In this document: positions 8,728-17,094 of the stretch, piece after piece | Position numbering within the stretch: the first letter of the stretch is position 1 | Layout: each line of letters opens with the position of its first letter | From: Alteromonas sp. LMIT006 | GTDB taxonomy: Bacteria > Pseudomonadota > Gammaproteobacteria > Enterobacterales > Alteromonadaceae | Direction: 5' to 3' | Assembly (NCBI RefSeq): GCF_024300645.1 | Contig: NZ_CP101291.1 | Location: 372,001-436,000 of the forward strand | DNA length: 64,000 nucleotides | Notes under the pieces: model-generated | What the model saw: only the letters and a program-made list of their open reading frames with translations | Told to the model about the DNA's origin: nothing | Databases searched by the model: none | Made by a program: the position numbers and the translations under genes

Positions 8728-10410
8728 TTAATTTACTCCTTGAGTATTTGTTGGTGGCTTTGCTTTTGCGACTGAAATGTCATTAGTGCACTGGTGAAAA
8801 GGATTATTTTCAGGTTTATAAACTTTTGAATTAACCTGCATTTCAGCTAATAAAATATCGAACACATTGTCATGCGATATAGGCTGTTCACTAATATCCA
8901 TCAAACAATCTAACTTAGCTTGGTGATGCCACTTATCTCCCCAGTAAATCAGTGGCACTTTTGTTTGTTCTTCTGGTGCAAAAGCATAAGGTAAACCATG
9001 TAAATAGACGCCGCTTTCGCCCAAAGATTCACCGTGATCAGAGACATAAATCATTGATGTTTTGATGTTATTATCATTGCTCAATTCATTTAGTTCTGTG
9101 ATGATTTCTGACAATACTAAATCGGTATAAGCAATAGTGTTGTTGTAAGTATTCACCAGCTCCTCTTGACTACAATTTTGGATATCACTACGTTGACAGT
9201 CTGGAGAAAATACTCGTTTATTTTTGGGGTAACGTCGGTAGTAAGTAGGCCCGTGAGAGCCGATCATATGTAATACAATTAACGTATTGTCGCTTTTCAA
9301 CGAATGAAGTTTATTTCTTAATGCTTCAACCAACACCTCATCAAAGCAATATTCGCCATCACATAATGGCTTATTGCGATTTGTTGAAATTTGCTCAGTT
9401 TTGACACGAGCGCAGACACCTTTACAGCTACCATTATTGTTACTAATCCAAAAGACATCGGCACCAGCCAAATGAATTAAATCAATGGCATTCTGTTGAG
9501 CTGTAGCCACTCGTTTTTCATAGTTTTCTTTGTTTAGTCTAGAAAACATACAGGGAACTGATACCGCTGTTGCAGTACCACAGGATGTAACGTCTTTAAA
9601 TGAAACAACGCCTAAGTCTTTGGTTTGGTTATTGGTCGGTTTGTCATAACCATTTAAAGAAAAGTTTCGGGCGCGAGCTGTTTCACCAAGCACCAAAACG
9701 GTAATGCTTTTAGTGTTATTCGGACTAGAAATAGTTGGCGAAGTATCTAGTAAAGTAAACTTTAAAGGCGGATAGAGATAGTTTCTGTTTGCATATTTCA
9801 CTGTAGAATCAATTAACGCATAGGGAGTTAAATAGCCGATCAAATCACGGTTATTTCTTCCAATGGATGCATAGCTAGAATAAAAAACGATTGCAATTAA
9901 AAAAATGGTGGCGAAACTACCGCTGATTAATTTAGCTCTGGAAAGCAACTCTCCCATAAAGGATGAATATGAGAGTTTTACTTTCGCAATCAGTATTGAT
10001 GGCAGAATACCTAAGACAACAAAAAATACACAAGCAGAAAAATTAACATATGAAAGTGCTTCGGCTCTGTCAGTTTCAAATGTGTTTTGTATCATCCCAT
10101 AGTCAAAAACAATGCCGTAGGTCACTGTGCTATAAAAAACAAGGGAAGATGTTAGTACTAATAGTATTAGTAGTGGTTTAGTTATCCAACGAAATGCAAA
10201 GAAGGATTGAAAGATGATCGATAATGACAGGAGGAATATTGGGACAGATAGTAGGAAGAAAATATTATACTCACTAAGTGCCAATATTGCAGAAGACGTT
10301 TTTAAAATAAACGGAGCGTTTAACACCAATGTTACATACCCACAAGTAAACATAACTAACTGATTGGTGGTAAGAGTGAGATTTTTTAGAAAAACTAAAG
10401 CCTTGTTCAT
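8728..10410 (-). CDS. eptA: Lipid A phosphoethanolamine transferase (EptA/MCR family)
   Basis: 560 residues: five N-terminal membrane helices, then a periplasmic sulfatase-fold domain. Motifs: LVLGETARARNFSLNGY (zinc-ligand Glu), SCGTATAVSVPCMFSRL with the Thr nucleophile between cysteines, HMIGSHGPTYYRRYP and VSDHGESLGESGVYLHGLP. These place it in the EptA/MCR family, which adds phosphoethanolamine to lipid A phosphates and lowers binding of cationic peptides such as polymyxin. Its SD (AAGGTG) lies in the 9-base gap after the Omp85-like gene. Probable control is by a PmrA-like regulator through the repeat at 12074-12090. A chromosomal eptA is more likely than a mobile mcr gene, as no mobile elements are nearby. 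Confidence 0.94.
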   Translation of the reverse strand: MNKALVFLKNLTLTTNQLVMFTCGYVTLVLNAPFILKTSSAILALSEYNIFFLLSVPIFLLSLSIIFQSFFAFRWITKPLLILLVLTSSLVFYSTVTYGIVFDYGMIQNTFETDRAEALSYVNFSACVFFVVLGILPSILIAKVKLSYSSFMGELLSRAKLISGSFATIFLIAIVFYSSYASIGRNNRDLIGYLTPYALIDSTVKYANRNYLYPPLKFTLLDTSPTISSPNNTKSITVLVLGETARARNFSLNGYDKPTNNQTKDLGVVSFKDVTSCGTATAVSVPCMFSRLNKENYEKRVATAQQNAIDLIHLAGADVFWISNNNGSCKGVCARVKTEQISTNRNKPLCDGEYCFDEVLVEALRNKLHSLKSDNTLIVLHMIGSHGPTYYRRYPKNKRVFSPDCQRSDIQNCSQEELVNTYNNTIAYTDLVLSEIITELNELSNDNNIKTSMIYVSDHGESLGESGVYLHGLPYAFAPEEQTKVPLIYWGDKWHHQAKLDCLMDISEQPISHDNVFDILLAEMQVNSKVYKPENNPFHQCTNDISVAKAKPPTNTQGVN

Positions 10411-10419
10411 TATTACACC

Positions 10420-12030
10420 TTAAAATGAATGCTTTGTAGTGATACGAAATTCGATACCATTGACGTTTTGAACTGAGGTCATTGGCTTGATGATATCTAC
10501 ATGTATTACGCGAGCTTCGCTGGTTTGCGTCGAATAAAATCGAGCACCAATACCTACGGAAGTCATCCACGAATCTTGGTCGGTGGTATTATCTGAACTA
10601 CCAAAAACTCTGCCTGTATCGACAAAAATAGCCCCGCCTAACTCAAGTAATTTATAGATATTGATGTGAGGATAATAACGAGCTTCAGCAGTAAACTGGG
10701 TGCTGTGGTCGCCATGTCTGTATTGTAATGGGTAACCTCGTAAGCCAGTTTCACCACCTAAGACGATTGGACTGTCTTGAAATTGATTTTCACTAAATTG
10801 ACTGCTGTTTTTTAAATAGGCACCCCAGCTATCATTTATTTTATGAAAGTATTCATTATTGACGCTTAAAACAGTTCTATTTGCATTGTCGGCATCACTG
10901 TAAATTTCCCCATCTAAGGTTGCAGTAATAAACCAAAATGCGTCATCAAATATTTCTATGCCTTTTGTTAAACTTGACCGCCAAAGTAATGTTGGTGAGG
11001 TATCTGTATTCCCGATATCAGTGCCAACCTGAGTTGTTAAATTCCACCCCAGATTGAAGTCTTCTATATGACTTATCAGGTTGAGGTTAGAAAGTTTTCT
11101 GAAGTCTTTTTGCAAATAATCAACACTAAGAAAAGGGTATATAAACTCTCTATTTGAGGGTGCTACAGAAATTAGTTCGGGATTTTGTATCTCATTAATT
11201 ACTGAAAATTCATGCTGTTCATTGGTAAAGCCAATACCAAATCTTAATGTATCTTCTTTGGAGTCATTTTTAAGCCATTGCCAGCTAGCTGTTGAGTAAC
11301 GTTGATTGTGTTCAAATTTGTTGTAAGTTCTGCCAAGTTTGTATTGGGTATCTATTTGCCTAAAGTTGTCAAAGCCAATATTAAATGCATTGTTGGTATC
11401 AAAACTTACAAAGTCTTTCTGTATGAATACAGATTCAGATGTGCCGTCGTCGCTGTTGGTTAGATTAACTTGCGCGTTAATATTATTATTGAGGAATAAT
11501 GGGAAATGAGTTTTAAATTTATATCCACTGCGTTGATCATTGGTAAACGATTCAAGCTCAGCGTCTATACCCAAGCCTAAGAAATTCCTGTCTTTGATGC
11601 CAATAGCGTATTTATTCTTTCCCCCCTTACGGCCAAAATCTACTGTTGGCATTAGTGACCAGTTATCCCATGTTTCAACTGTGATTTTGTCAGAGTTCTC
11701 GTTTCGAGTTACTCGTGCATCTCTTATGTATTTTTTACTTCTGAGGTGGCGTTCCAGTTCTTCAAGATCTTCTTGGCTTACATCACACTTTTTGATGAAA
11801 AATGCTGCTTCATTGTACAGTGTTTTATTTTTGGTTTTGATATGAAAAAAGTTAGCCCAGCGATGGAGAAAAATAGTATCGGAGTCTTCTAGGTTAAAAA
11901 TATCGTTGGTCTTAAATTCTATTTTATCTTTTTGATTACAATTATCGTCAGTTGCATTCGCTGCTTGTGCTCTACAAGTTAATAAAATTATTGATGCTGC
12001 AAGTAGGTTGATAACAAAATGCTTTTTCAT
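10420..12030 (-). CDS. Omp85/BamA-TamA-like outer membrane protein with one POTRA-like domain
   Basis: 536 residues with a signal peptide (MKKHFVINLLAASIILLTC, then RAQA). Residues about 65-120 resemble a single POTRA domain (LEELERHLRSKKYIRDARV is the typical helix-strand pattern). The rest is a beta-barrel rich in alternating strands, with GGETGLRGYPLQYR near residue 432 matching the conserved RGY loop of Omp85 proteins, and a C-terminal Phe. It is shorter than BamA and TamA and is therefore not the housekeeping assembly protein. First gene of the block with eptA and dgkA, behind a PmrA-type repeat. Function unknown: it might insert an envelope factor or handle modified lipid. Confidence 0.8.
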   Translation of the reverse strand: MKKHFVINLLAASIILLTCRAQAANATDDNCNQKDKIEFKTNDIFNLEDSDTIFLHRWANFFHIKTKNKTLYNEAAFFIKKCDVSQEDLEELERHLRSKKYIRDARVTRNENSDKITVETWDNWSLMPTVDFGRKGGKNKYAIGIKDRNFLGLGIDAELESFTNDQRSGYKFKTHFPLFLNNNINAQVNLTNSDDGTSESVFIQKDFVSFDTNNAFNIGFDNFRQIDTQYKLGRTYNKFEHNQRYSTASWQWLKNDSKEDTLRFGIGFTNEQHEFSVINEIQNPELISVAPSNREFIYPFLSVDYLQKDFRKLSNLNLISHIEDFNLGWNLTTQVGTDIGNTDTSPTLLWRSSLTKGIEIFDDAFWFITATLDGEIYSDADNANRTVLSVNNEYFHKINDSWGAYLKNSSQFSENQFQDSPIVLGGETGLRGYPLQYRHGDHSTQFTAEARYYPHINIYKLLELGGAIFVDTGRVFGSSDNTTDQDSWMTSVGIGARFYSTQTSEARVIHVDIIKPMTSVQNVNGIEFRITTKHSF

Positions 12031-12073
12031 AAAGACACCTCTTATGAGTATGGCTTTATGATAATTTTGTTAA

Positions 12074-12090
12074 CTTAAGATTTACTTAAA
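12074..12090. promoter_or_regulatory. PmrA/BasR-type direct repeat
   Basis: CTTAAG-attta-CTTAAA on the plus strand; read towards the Omp85 gene it is TTTAAG-N5-CTTAAG, a perfect match to YTTAAK-N5-YTTAAK. TATCAT lies ten bases further downstream as a possible -10, so the repeat sits at the -35 position as in known PmrA-activated promoters. No pmrAB genes are in the window. Confidence 0.65.
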
Positions 12091-12400
12091 CTGATAACTA
12101 CCAAAGTTTTGCATTTTTTGCTTTAAGCGCGTCGCAGCAAACCATAGTCGCGAATGCGTGCATCAAACTACGAGTTAAAATCAGCGCTATCTAATTGATT
12201 ACGATATACCTACAGAAATACCCGCTTTTTCTGCAGCGACAACTTGGGTGTGCTTTTATCAACGGACGAATATCAGAAACTTATTGGTAATCACTCGACT
12301 TTATTAGAAGATTTGTGCATACCCATTATGTGAGATGACGAGAAACACTAACGATTTTGCACAATTTGAGCACGAAGTCACTCTCATTAACCCATTCTTG

Positions 12401-12434
12401 TAAAAAAGGCCTCACTGTCCCACAGCAAGGCCTT
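12401..12434 (-). terminator. Rho-independent terminator of the TRAP operon
   Basis: Arms 12406-12417 (aaggcctcactg) and 12423-12434 (cagcaaggcctt) pair with ten of twelve bases around a 5-base loop. On the minus strand the stem is followed by a T-run (12401-12407 complement). It lies just after the dctM stop. Confidence 0.85.
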
Positions 12435-12461
12435 GTTCCAACACACTGTTCTTTGATTTCG

Positions 12462-13751
12462 TTAGAACACGATAAACGTATCCGGGAACGCAATGATCAA
12501 GGCTAACACCGCTACCTGCAGACAGATAAACGGTATCGCCCCTTTGTAAATCGTTGTGGTTTTCATCGATTTGGGCGCCACGCCTTTGAGATAGAATAGA
12601 CTAAAACCGAAGGGTGGCGATAAGAACGAGGTCTGTAAGTTCATCGAAATCAAAATGGCAAACCACACCAAATCAATGTCCAAGGCCATCGCGACAGGTG
12701 TAATGATTGGCACCACCAAAAACGCAATCTCAATAAAGTCGATAAAGAAACCCAAGATCAAAATCGCGATCATTACCAAAATAATGAAGGTCCATTTTTC
12801 ACCTGGCAAATCCAAGAAAAACTCTTCAACCAAGTACTCAGCACCAGAGTAACTAAACACCATCGAGAACGCGGTTGCACCAATCAATACCGCAAAGATC
12901 ATGGAAGACACTTTGACGGATTCTTTGGAGACACCGACGATGGTTTTGATATCTAACCCACCATAAAACTGAGCCAGCAATAACGCGCCCACCGCACCAA
13001 TTGCAGAGGATTCAGTCGGCGTCGCAATGCCGCCAAAAATCGAACCTAACACCGCAACAATCAGGATCATCGGAGGCACGATGTCTTTCAATGCTTGCTT
13101 GATGATAGTGGCTTGGTCTTCTTCGACTGGAATTGGTGGACAATAATGGGGTTTCAATTTAGATAACACGACAATGTACAAGACATACGCGCCAATGAGC
13201 ATTACCCCTGGGATCACCGCGGCCTTAAACAAATCGCCAACCGCAATTCCCATCACATCGCCCAAGATAATCAAAATGATCGACGGAGGAATAATCTGCC
13301 CCAGCGTGCCCGACGCACAGATAACACCAGCAGCGGTTGGCTGATGGTAGTTGTTTTTGAGCATCACAGGCAGAGAGATCACGCCCATTGCGACGACTGA
13401 GGCACCGACCACACCAGTCGAAGCTGCAAGCAATGCACCGACCACAATGGTTGAAATGGCGACACCACCTGATACTGAACCAAATAACTTCGCAGAAGAC
13501 TCTAGTAAACGCTCGGCTAAGCCGGTTTTTTGCAGGACAATGCCCATAAAAATGAACATCGGGATCGCCATCAAGGTCGTGTTTTCCATAATCGACATGA
13601 TGCGATACGGCATAAATTCGAACAGATCGATGCCTAAGAATCCCACCCCAACAATGACTGAAATACCCGCGAAGGTGAACGCGACGTAATACCCACCGAA
13701 CAAACAAATCAGTGCGGCAAAAAACAATAAAATACCAATTAACTCTTCCAT
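12462..13751 (-). CDS. dctM: TRAP transporter large permease (DctM)
   Basis: 429 residues with about 12 hydrophobic segments; the large membrane subunit that carries the Na+-coupled substrate pathway of a tripartite ATP-independent periplasmic transporter. Family features: MAIPMFIFMGIVLQKTGLA, GVVGASVVAMGVISLPVML, GTLGQIIPPSIILIILGD and NLQTSFLSPPFGFSLFY. Its ATG directly follows the dctQ stop (TAAATG). It is the last gene of the dctP-dctQ-dctM operon and has a terminator behind it. The substrate cannot be read from this subunit. Confidence 0.95.
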   Translation of the reverse strand: MEELIGILLFFAALICLFGGYYVAFTFAGISVIVGVGFLGIDLFEFMPYRIMSIMENTTLMAIPMFIFMGIVLQKTGLAERLLESSAKLFGSVSGGVAISTIVVGALLAASTGVVGASVVAMGVISLPVMLKNNYHQPTAAGVICASGTLGQIIPPSIILIILGDVMGIAVGDLFKAAVIPGVMLIGAYVLYIVVLSKLKPHYCPPIPVEEDQATIIKQALKDIVPPMILIVAVLGSIFGGIATPTESSAIGAVGALLLAQFYGGLDIKTIVGVSKESVKVSSMIFAVLIGATAFSMVFSYSGAEYLVEEFFLDLPGEKWTFIILVMIAILILGFFIDFIEIAFLVVPIITPVAMALDIDLVWFAILISMNLQTSFLSPPFGFSLFYLKGVAPKSMKTTTIYKGAIPFICLQVAVLALIIAFPDTFIVF

Positions 13752-14285
13752 TTAGACGCCCTCATTATGGATGTGGTCGTGGTGCACATTGGGGCGACCT
13801 AAGACAAGAATATTTTCAAGAATATGATGAAAAATGCACAGGATTAAAAACACATTGGATGCTGGTATGACTGAGCGAATGATCCAACGATAGGGTAAGC
13901 CACCCGGATCAGGCGAGCCTTCCATCATTTCAAATGCATCATAGGCATAACCATAGCCGTAGTAGGCTAGAATACCAGCAATTGGCAATGCAAAGAGCAT
14001 GGCACACACAATATTGAGTTTCGCTTGCGTATGAGGAAGCCACTTTTCATAGAAAATATCTACTCGAACATGCGCATCTTCTTTCAGTGTGTAACCGATA
14101 CCAAACATGAACATCGCAGCAAACAAATGCCATTCTAATTCTTGCATGCCGATACTGACGTTATTGAAAAAATAGCGCATTAACACATCGTAGAAGACGT
14201 TTAATACCATCAATACCATCAATAGGACGCACACATTCCCCATCGCATCGATAAATTTTCCGAGTACTTTATGTAAACCTTTCAT
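13752..14285 (-). CDS. dctQ: TRAP transporter small permease (DctQ)
   Basis: 177 residues, four predicted membrane helices, with the small-subunit patterns VFYDVLMRYFFN and EWHLFAAMFMFGIGYTLKEDAHVRVDIFYE. It pairs with DctM in the membrane. The ATG at 14285 follows a hairpin in the gap after dctP, which suggests it is expressed at a lower level than the binding protein. The C-terminus is His-rich (HHDHIHNEG), which is not a family feature. Confidence 0.93.
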   Translation of the reverse strand: MKGLHKVLGKFIDAMGNVCVLLMVLMVLNVFYDVLMRYFFNNVSIGMQELEWHLFAAMFMFGIGYTLKEDAHVRVDIFYEKWLPHTQAKLNIVCAMLFALPIAGILAYYGYGYAYDAFEMMEGSPDPGGLPYRWIIRSVIPASNVFLILCIFHHILENILVLGRPNVHHDHIHNEGV

Positions 14286-14320
14286 TATATGCCTATTGCT
14301 TGTTGTGACATGAGTGACAT

Positions 14321-14353
14321 AAAAAAGAGGCAGCCACAGGCGGTTGCCTCTTT
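14321..14353 (-). terminator. Intercistronic hairpin between dctP and dctQ
   Basis: Arms 14324-14335 (aaagaggcagcc) and 14342-14353 (ggttgcctcttt) pair fully with one G-T wobble, followed on the minus strand by six T. Placed just after dctP inside the operon, it probably acts as a partial terminator or mRNA stabiliser that raises binding-protein levels over the permeases. Confidence 0.75.
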
Positions 14354-14373
14354 ATATATGTTAACCGGAAAAC

Positions 14374-15444
14374 TTATTGAGAATCAAAGCTCTCTAAGTA
14401 AGCGCGGTCAGAGAAGTTGGTCCAAGCACGTGCTTTTTTGCGATACGCTTCAATCGAATCAAGGATTTTCTTAGATTGTGGATCGGCGTTGGCAAACTCG
14501 ACCAATAATTTGTCGTTTTCTGCTTTAATTGCATTCATCACCTCAGCTGGGAACGAACGAATTTTCACATTTGGGTATTCGGTTTGAATCGTCGCCAAGT
14601 TGACTGCACTTTCGTGAGTAGATTGAGTGTACATGTCATAAGCAGCGAGTTTCATTGCGTTAACTAGGATTTGTTGCAAATCTTTAGGCAATTTATTAAA
14701 TGCGCGCTCATTTACCATGAATTGCAATTCCGTCGCAGGCTCATGCCAACCAGTGTAGTAATAAGGCGCAATTTTGTGGAAGCCCATGCGCAAGTCTAGA
14801 GACGGACCCACCCATTCAAGTGCATCAATCGTATTACGCTCTAGCGCAGTATATAATTCAGCAGATGGAATGTTCGTTGGCTTAGCACCTAATTTTGCCA
14901 ATACTTCACCAGCAAACCCAGGAATACGCATTTTCAGACCCTGTAAGTCTTCTAATGAGTTGATTTCTTTGCGGAACCAGCCACCCATTTGGTTACCTGT
15001 ATTACCACCAGGGAAAGACAAAATACCATACTTATCGTAGGTTTCTTTCATCAATTCCATACCACCGCCGTGGTAGAACCATGCGTACTGTTCGGCAGTT
15101 GTCATACCAAAAGGTAACGTTGTGAAGAATAACGTATGAATGTCTTTACCCTTCCAGTAATAAGACGCAGAGTGACCCATCTCATATTGACCCGATTTAA
15201 CAAAATCGAAAATACCTAGGGCAGATTTGTGCTTATTCGAAGAATCGATGCGGATGATCAAACGACCATTTGACATTTCTTCGACCATTTTGGCCATATT
15301 CTTGGTCGCATCACCAAACACAGGGAAGTTCGGTCCCCACGTTTCAGCAAGTTTCCAACGATACACTTTTTCTTTTGCCATTGCGATAGGGCTTGCTAGC
15401 AAGCTCACTACCAACAATGACTTGGCGAGAGTTTTAAAATTCAT
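14374..15444 (-). CDS. dctP: TRAP transporter substrate-binding protein (DctP family)
   Basis: 356 residues with a clear signal peptide (MNFKTLAKSLLVVSLLASP, then IAMA). The mature protein begins KEKVYRWKLAETWGPNFP and has the DctP-fold pattern with IRIDSSNKHKSALGIFDFVK, a conserved Arg in MRIPGFAGEVL, and ALEWVGPSLDLRMGFHK. It delivers the ligand to DctQM. It looks closest to the TakP-like branch that binds 2-oxo acids and similar carboxylates, a judgement from pattern only. Transcribed away from a Cache-domain histidine kinase, which probably senses the same or a related ligand. Confidence 0.92.
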   Translation of the reverse strand: MNFKTLAKSLLVVSLLASPIAMAKEKVYRWKLAETWGPNFPVFGDATKNMAKMVEEMSNGRLIIRIDSSNKHKSALGIFDFVKSGQYEMGHSASYYWKGKDIHTLFFTTLPFGMTTAEQYAWFYHGGGMELMKETYDKYGILSFPGGNTGNQMGGWFRKEINSLEDLQGLKMRIPGFAGEVLAKLGAKPTNIPSAELYTALERNTIDALEWVGPSLDLRMGFHKIAPYYYTGWHEPATELQFMVNERAFNKLPKDLQQILVNAMKLAAYDMYTQSTHESAVNLATIQTEYPNVKIRSFPAEVMNAIKAENDKLLVEFANADPQSKKILDSIEAYRKKARAWTNFSDRAYLESFDSQ

Positions 15445-15521
15445 GTGTGTGTCCTTTAATTTGTTGTACTATTAAAAACAACATCACTTTAACAAATACA
15501 AGCAAAATACCAATTCGCAAA

Positions 15522-15552
15522 ACTACCTATACCAACTAGGTAGTTCTACCTA
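15522..15552. promoter_or_regulatory. Palindromic operator with a third half-site between dctP and the two-component genes
   Basis: ACTACCTA (15522-15529) and TAGGTAGT (15537-15544) form a perfect 8-bp inverted repeat with a 7-bp spacer, and CTACCTA recurs at 15546-15552. TACCTAT matches the NarL-type heptamer TACYYMT. In the divergent promoter region it is the obvious candidate site for the adjacent NarL/LuxR-type regulator. Confidence 0.65.
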
Positions 15553-15684
15553 TGCTTTTGATTGATGGCCAGAATGTCTCTGCATTTACACTTCGGGTCT
15601 TTATGTTTTTTTACGACTAAGGTCTAGGGCGATAAGGCGGAGAATTTGGCAAAATAACATTGTATTTACAATTCTGTGAGCATT

Positions 15685-17094
15685 ATGTTTTCTTTTCGAT
15701 ATATTTGGTTGATCATCGTCCAGGTCGCGGTCACAGCTGTTTTTACTTATGTTCTGGTAACCCAAGAATATCGCGATCTATCCGAGCAAAATCTTGCATC
15801 ACTTGAAACTTTTCTGATTGAACAAAAGCAACGGGAACTCAAAAATTACACGTCACTCGCCGTCACCGCCATTGATGATGTCTATTATGGCAATGTGTTT
15901 GCAGAACCAGAGGCCAAAGCACACGCAGCCCAAACCTTCACACGGATGTTGTATGACGGCATCGACGGGTATTTTTTTACGTACGATCAGTTTGGCACCA
16001 ACATTGTCCTACCTCATCAACCTGAGCGCATTGGCAAGAACTTTTGGGAGCTAACCGACCCCGATGGCGGTAAGACGATACAGATCTTGATCAATTTGGC
16101 GCAAAACGGCGGTGGGTATCATTTTTATAAATGGTCTCAACCATCTACTGAAGCCATCACCGATAAGCTTAGTTATGCAACCTATCTCGACAAATGGGAC
16201 TGGATGGTGGGAACGGGGGTGTACCTCGACGATGTCTATGCTCAACTGGACAAAATCCAAGGTGAAATTGATGCCCAAGTCCAAAATACCCGCCTAATCA
16301 TACTGGCAGTCGCTATCACTTCCATTATGTTAATATTGTTTGTGGCGGTTGCTATCAGTGTCACTCAGAAACAAGAAAATGAAGCCAAAGTCTCAGCCTT
16401 AGGGCAAAAAATCATTACCTCACAAGAAGACGAACGCCGTTATATTGCGAGAGAATTACACGATGGCATCATTCAAATGCTGGTCTCGATCAAGTATTCC
16501 CTAAGTGCCACCAAAATGATGTTAAAAAAATCTCATACCCCTGAACCGCAAGCGCTCAATGCGGCATCGTCTAGCTTAGATTTGACCATCAATGAAGTCA
16601 GACGTATCTCTCATCACTTACACCCACAAATCTTGGACGAATTAGGATTGTCAGCCGCGATTGAAGCACTCGCCGAAGAATTTAGTAAGCGTACCCAAAT
16701 TGCTGTCACCGTTAATAAACTGAAAGTTAGAAAGCTCTTATCGCCACAACTCAATACCTCTCTGTATCGAACCGTACAAGAATGTCTGACCAATGTAGAG
16801 AAGCACGCCAAGGCGCAACGGGTGGACATAGACTTAGAAATGGCAGAAAATTGGTTGAGTTTAAAAATTCGGGACGACGGCCAAGGGTTTAATCCGGAGG
16901 ATACTGATAAATTTGGGATTGGACTCAATAATCTGCAAGAGCGCGTGGATTATTATCAAGGCAAAATTGCTATAATATCGAATCGACGTGGCACCAAAAT
17001 CGAAATCAAAATACCGCTGAGTAGTTTTGCCAAAAACTTTGCGACGATCGACCAAAATAAAGATCAGCAAAATACCGAGAAGGGAACTGCATGA
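15685..17094 (+). CDS. Cache-domain sensor histidine kinase (NarX/HisKA_3 type)
   Basis: Membrane sensor, 469 residues from this ATG; a GTG at 15676 (472 residues) is possible, but neither has a strong SD. In 472-residue numbering: membrane helix 8-28, periplasmic single-Cache domain about 35-195 (DGIDGYFFTYDQFGTNIVL and WDWMVGTGVYLDDV are typical), second helix 206-229, then a HisKA_3 domain with phospho-acceptor His262 in ARELHDGIIQ, and a HATPase domain with ECLTNVEKHAKA, DDGQGF and GIGLNNLQERV. Cache sensors of this kind bind small carboxylates. It overlaps the regulator by 4 bases (ATGA) and probably controls the divergent TRAP operon. Confidence 0.92.
   Translation: MFSFRYIWLIIVQVAVTAVFTYVLVTQEYRDLSEQNLASLETFLIEQKQRELKNYTSLAVTAIDDVYYGNVFAEPEAKAHAAQTFTRMLYDGIDGYFFTYDQFGTNIVLPHQPERIGKNFWELTDPDGGKTIQILINLAQNGGGYHFYKWSQPSTEAITDKLSYATYLDKWDWMVGTGVYLDDVYAQLDKIQGEIDAQVQNTRLIILAVAITSIMLILFVAVAISVTQKQENEAKVSALGQKIITSQEDERRYIARELHDGIIQMLVSIKYSLSATKMMLKKSHTPEPQALNAASSSLDLTINEVRRISHHLHPQILDELGLSAAIEALAEEFSKRTQIAVTVNKLKVRKLLSPQLNTSLYRTVQECLTNVEKHAKAQRVDIDLEMAENWLSLKIRDDGQGFNPEDTDKFGIGLNNLQERVDYYQGKIAIISNRRGTKIEIKIPLSSFAKNFATIDQNKDQQNTEKGTA

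Larger units (their letters stand above)
12031..12461. other. Intergenic region between TRAP operon and Omp85-eptA block
   Basis: Holds the PmrA-type repeat (12074-12090) and TATCAT (a possible -10) for the minus-strand Omp85 gene, and the TRAP operon terminator (12401-12434). Between them, plus-strand codons 12241-12333 encode NLGVLLSTDEYQKLIG and end LLEDLCIPIM-stop. This resembles the C-terminal part of a Phd/YefM antitoxin, but no N-terminal half or toxin is visible, so it is at most a relic. I see no intact gene. Confidence 0.5.

Noticed and set aside
8728-10410. Mobile mcr-type colistin-resistance gene
   Set aside because: No insertion sequence, plasmid gene or flanking repeat is present; co-transcription with dgkA and a PmrA-type site fits a chromosomal eptA.
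10274-10570. 98-codon minus-strand frame across the Omp85/eptA junction
   Set aside because: It overlaps two well-supported genes in another frame and has no SD or family features.
13225-13707. 160-codon minus-strand frame within dctM
   Set aside because: Shadow frame of a conserved membrane protein; Cys/His/Arg-rich composition reflects the out-of-frame reading.
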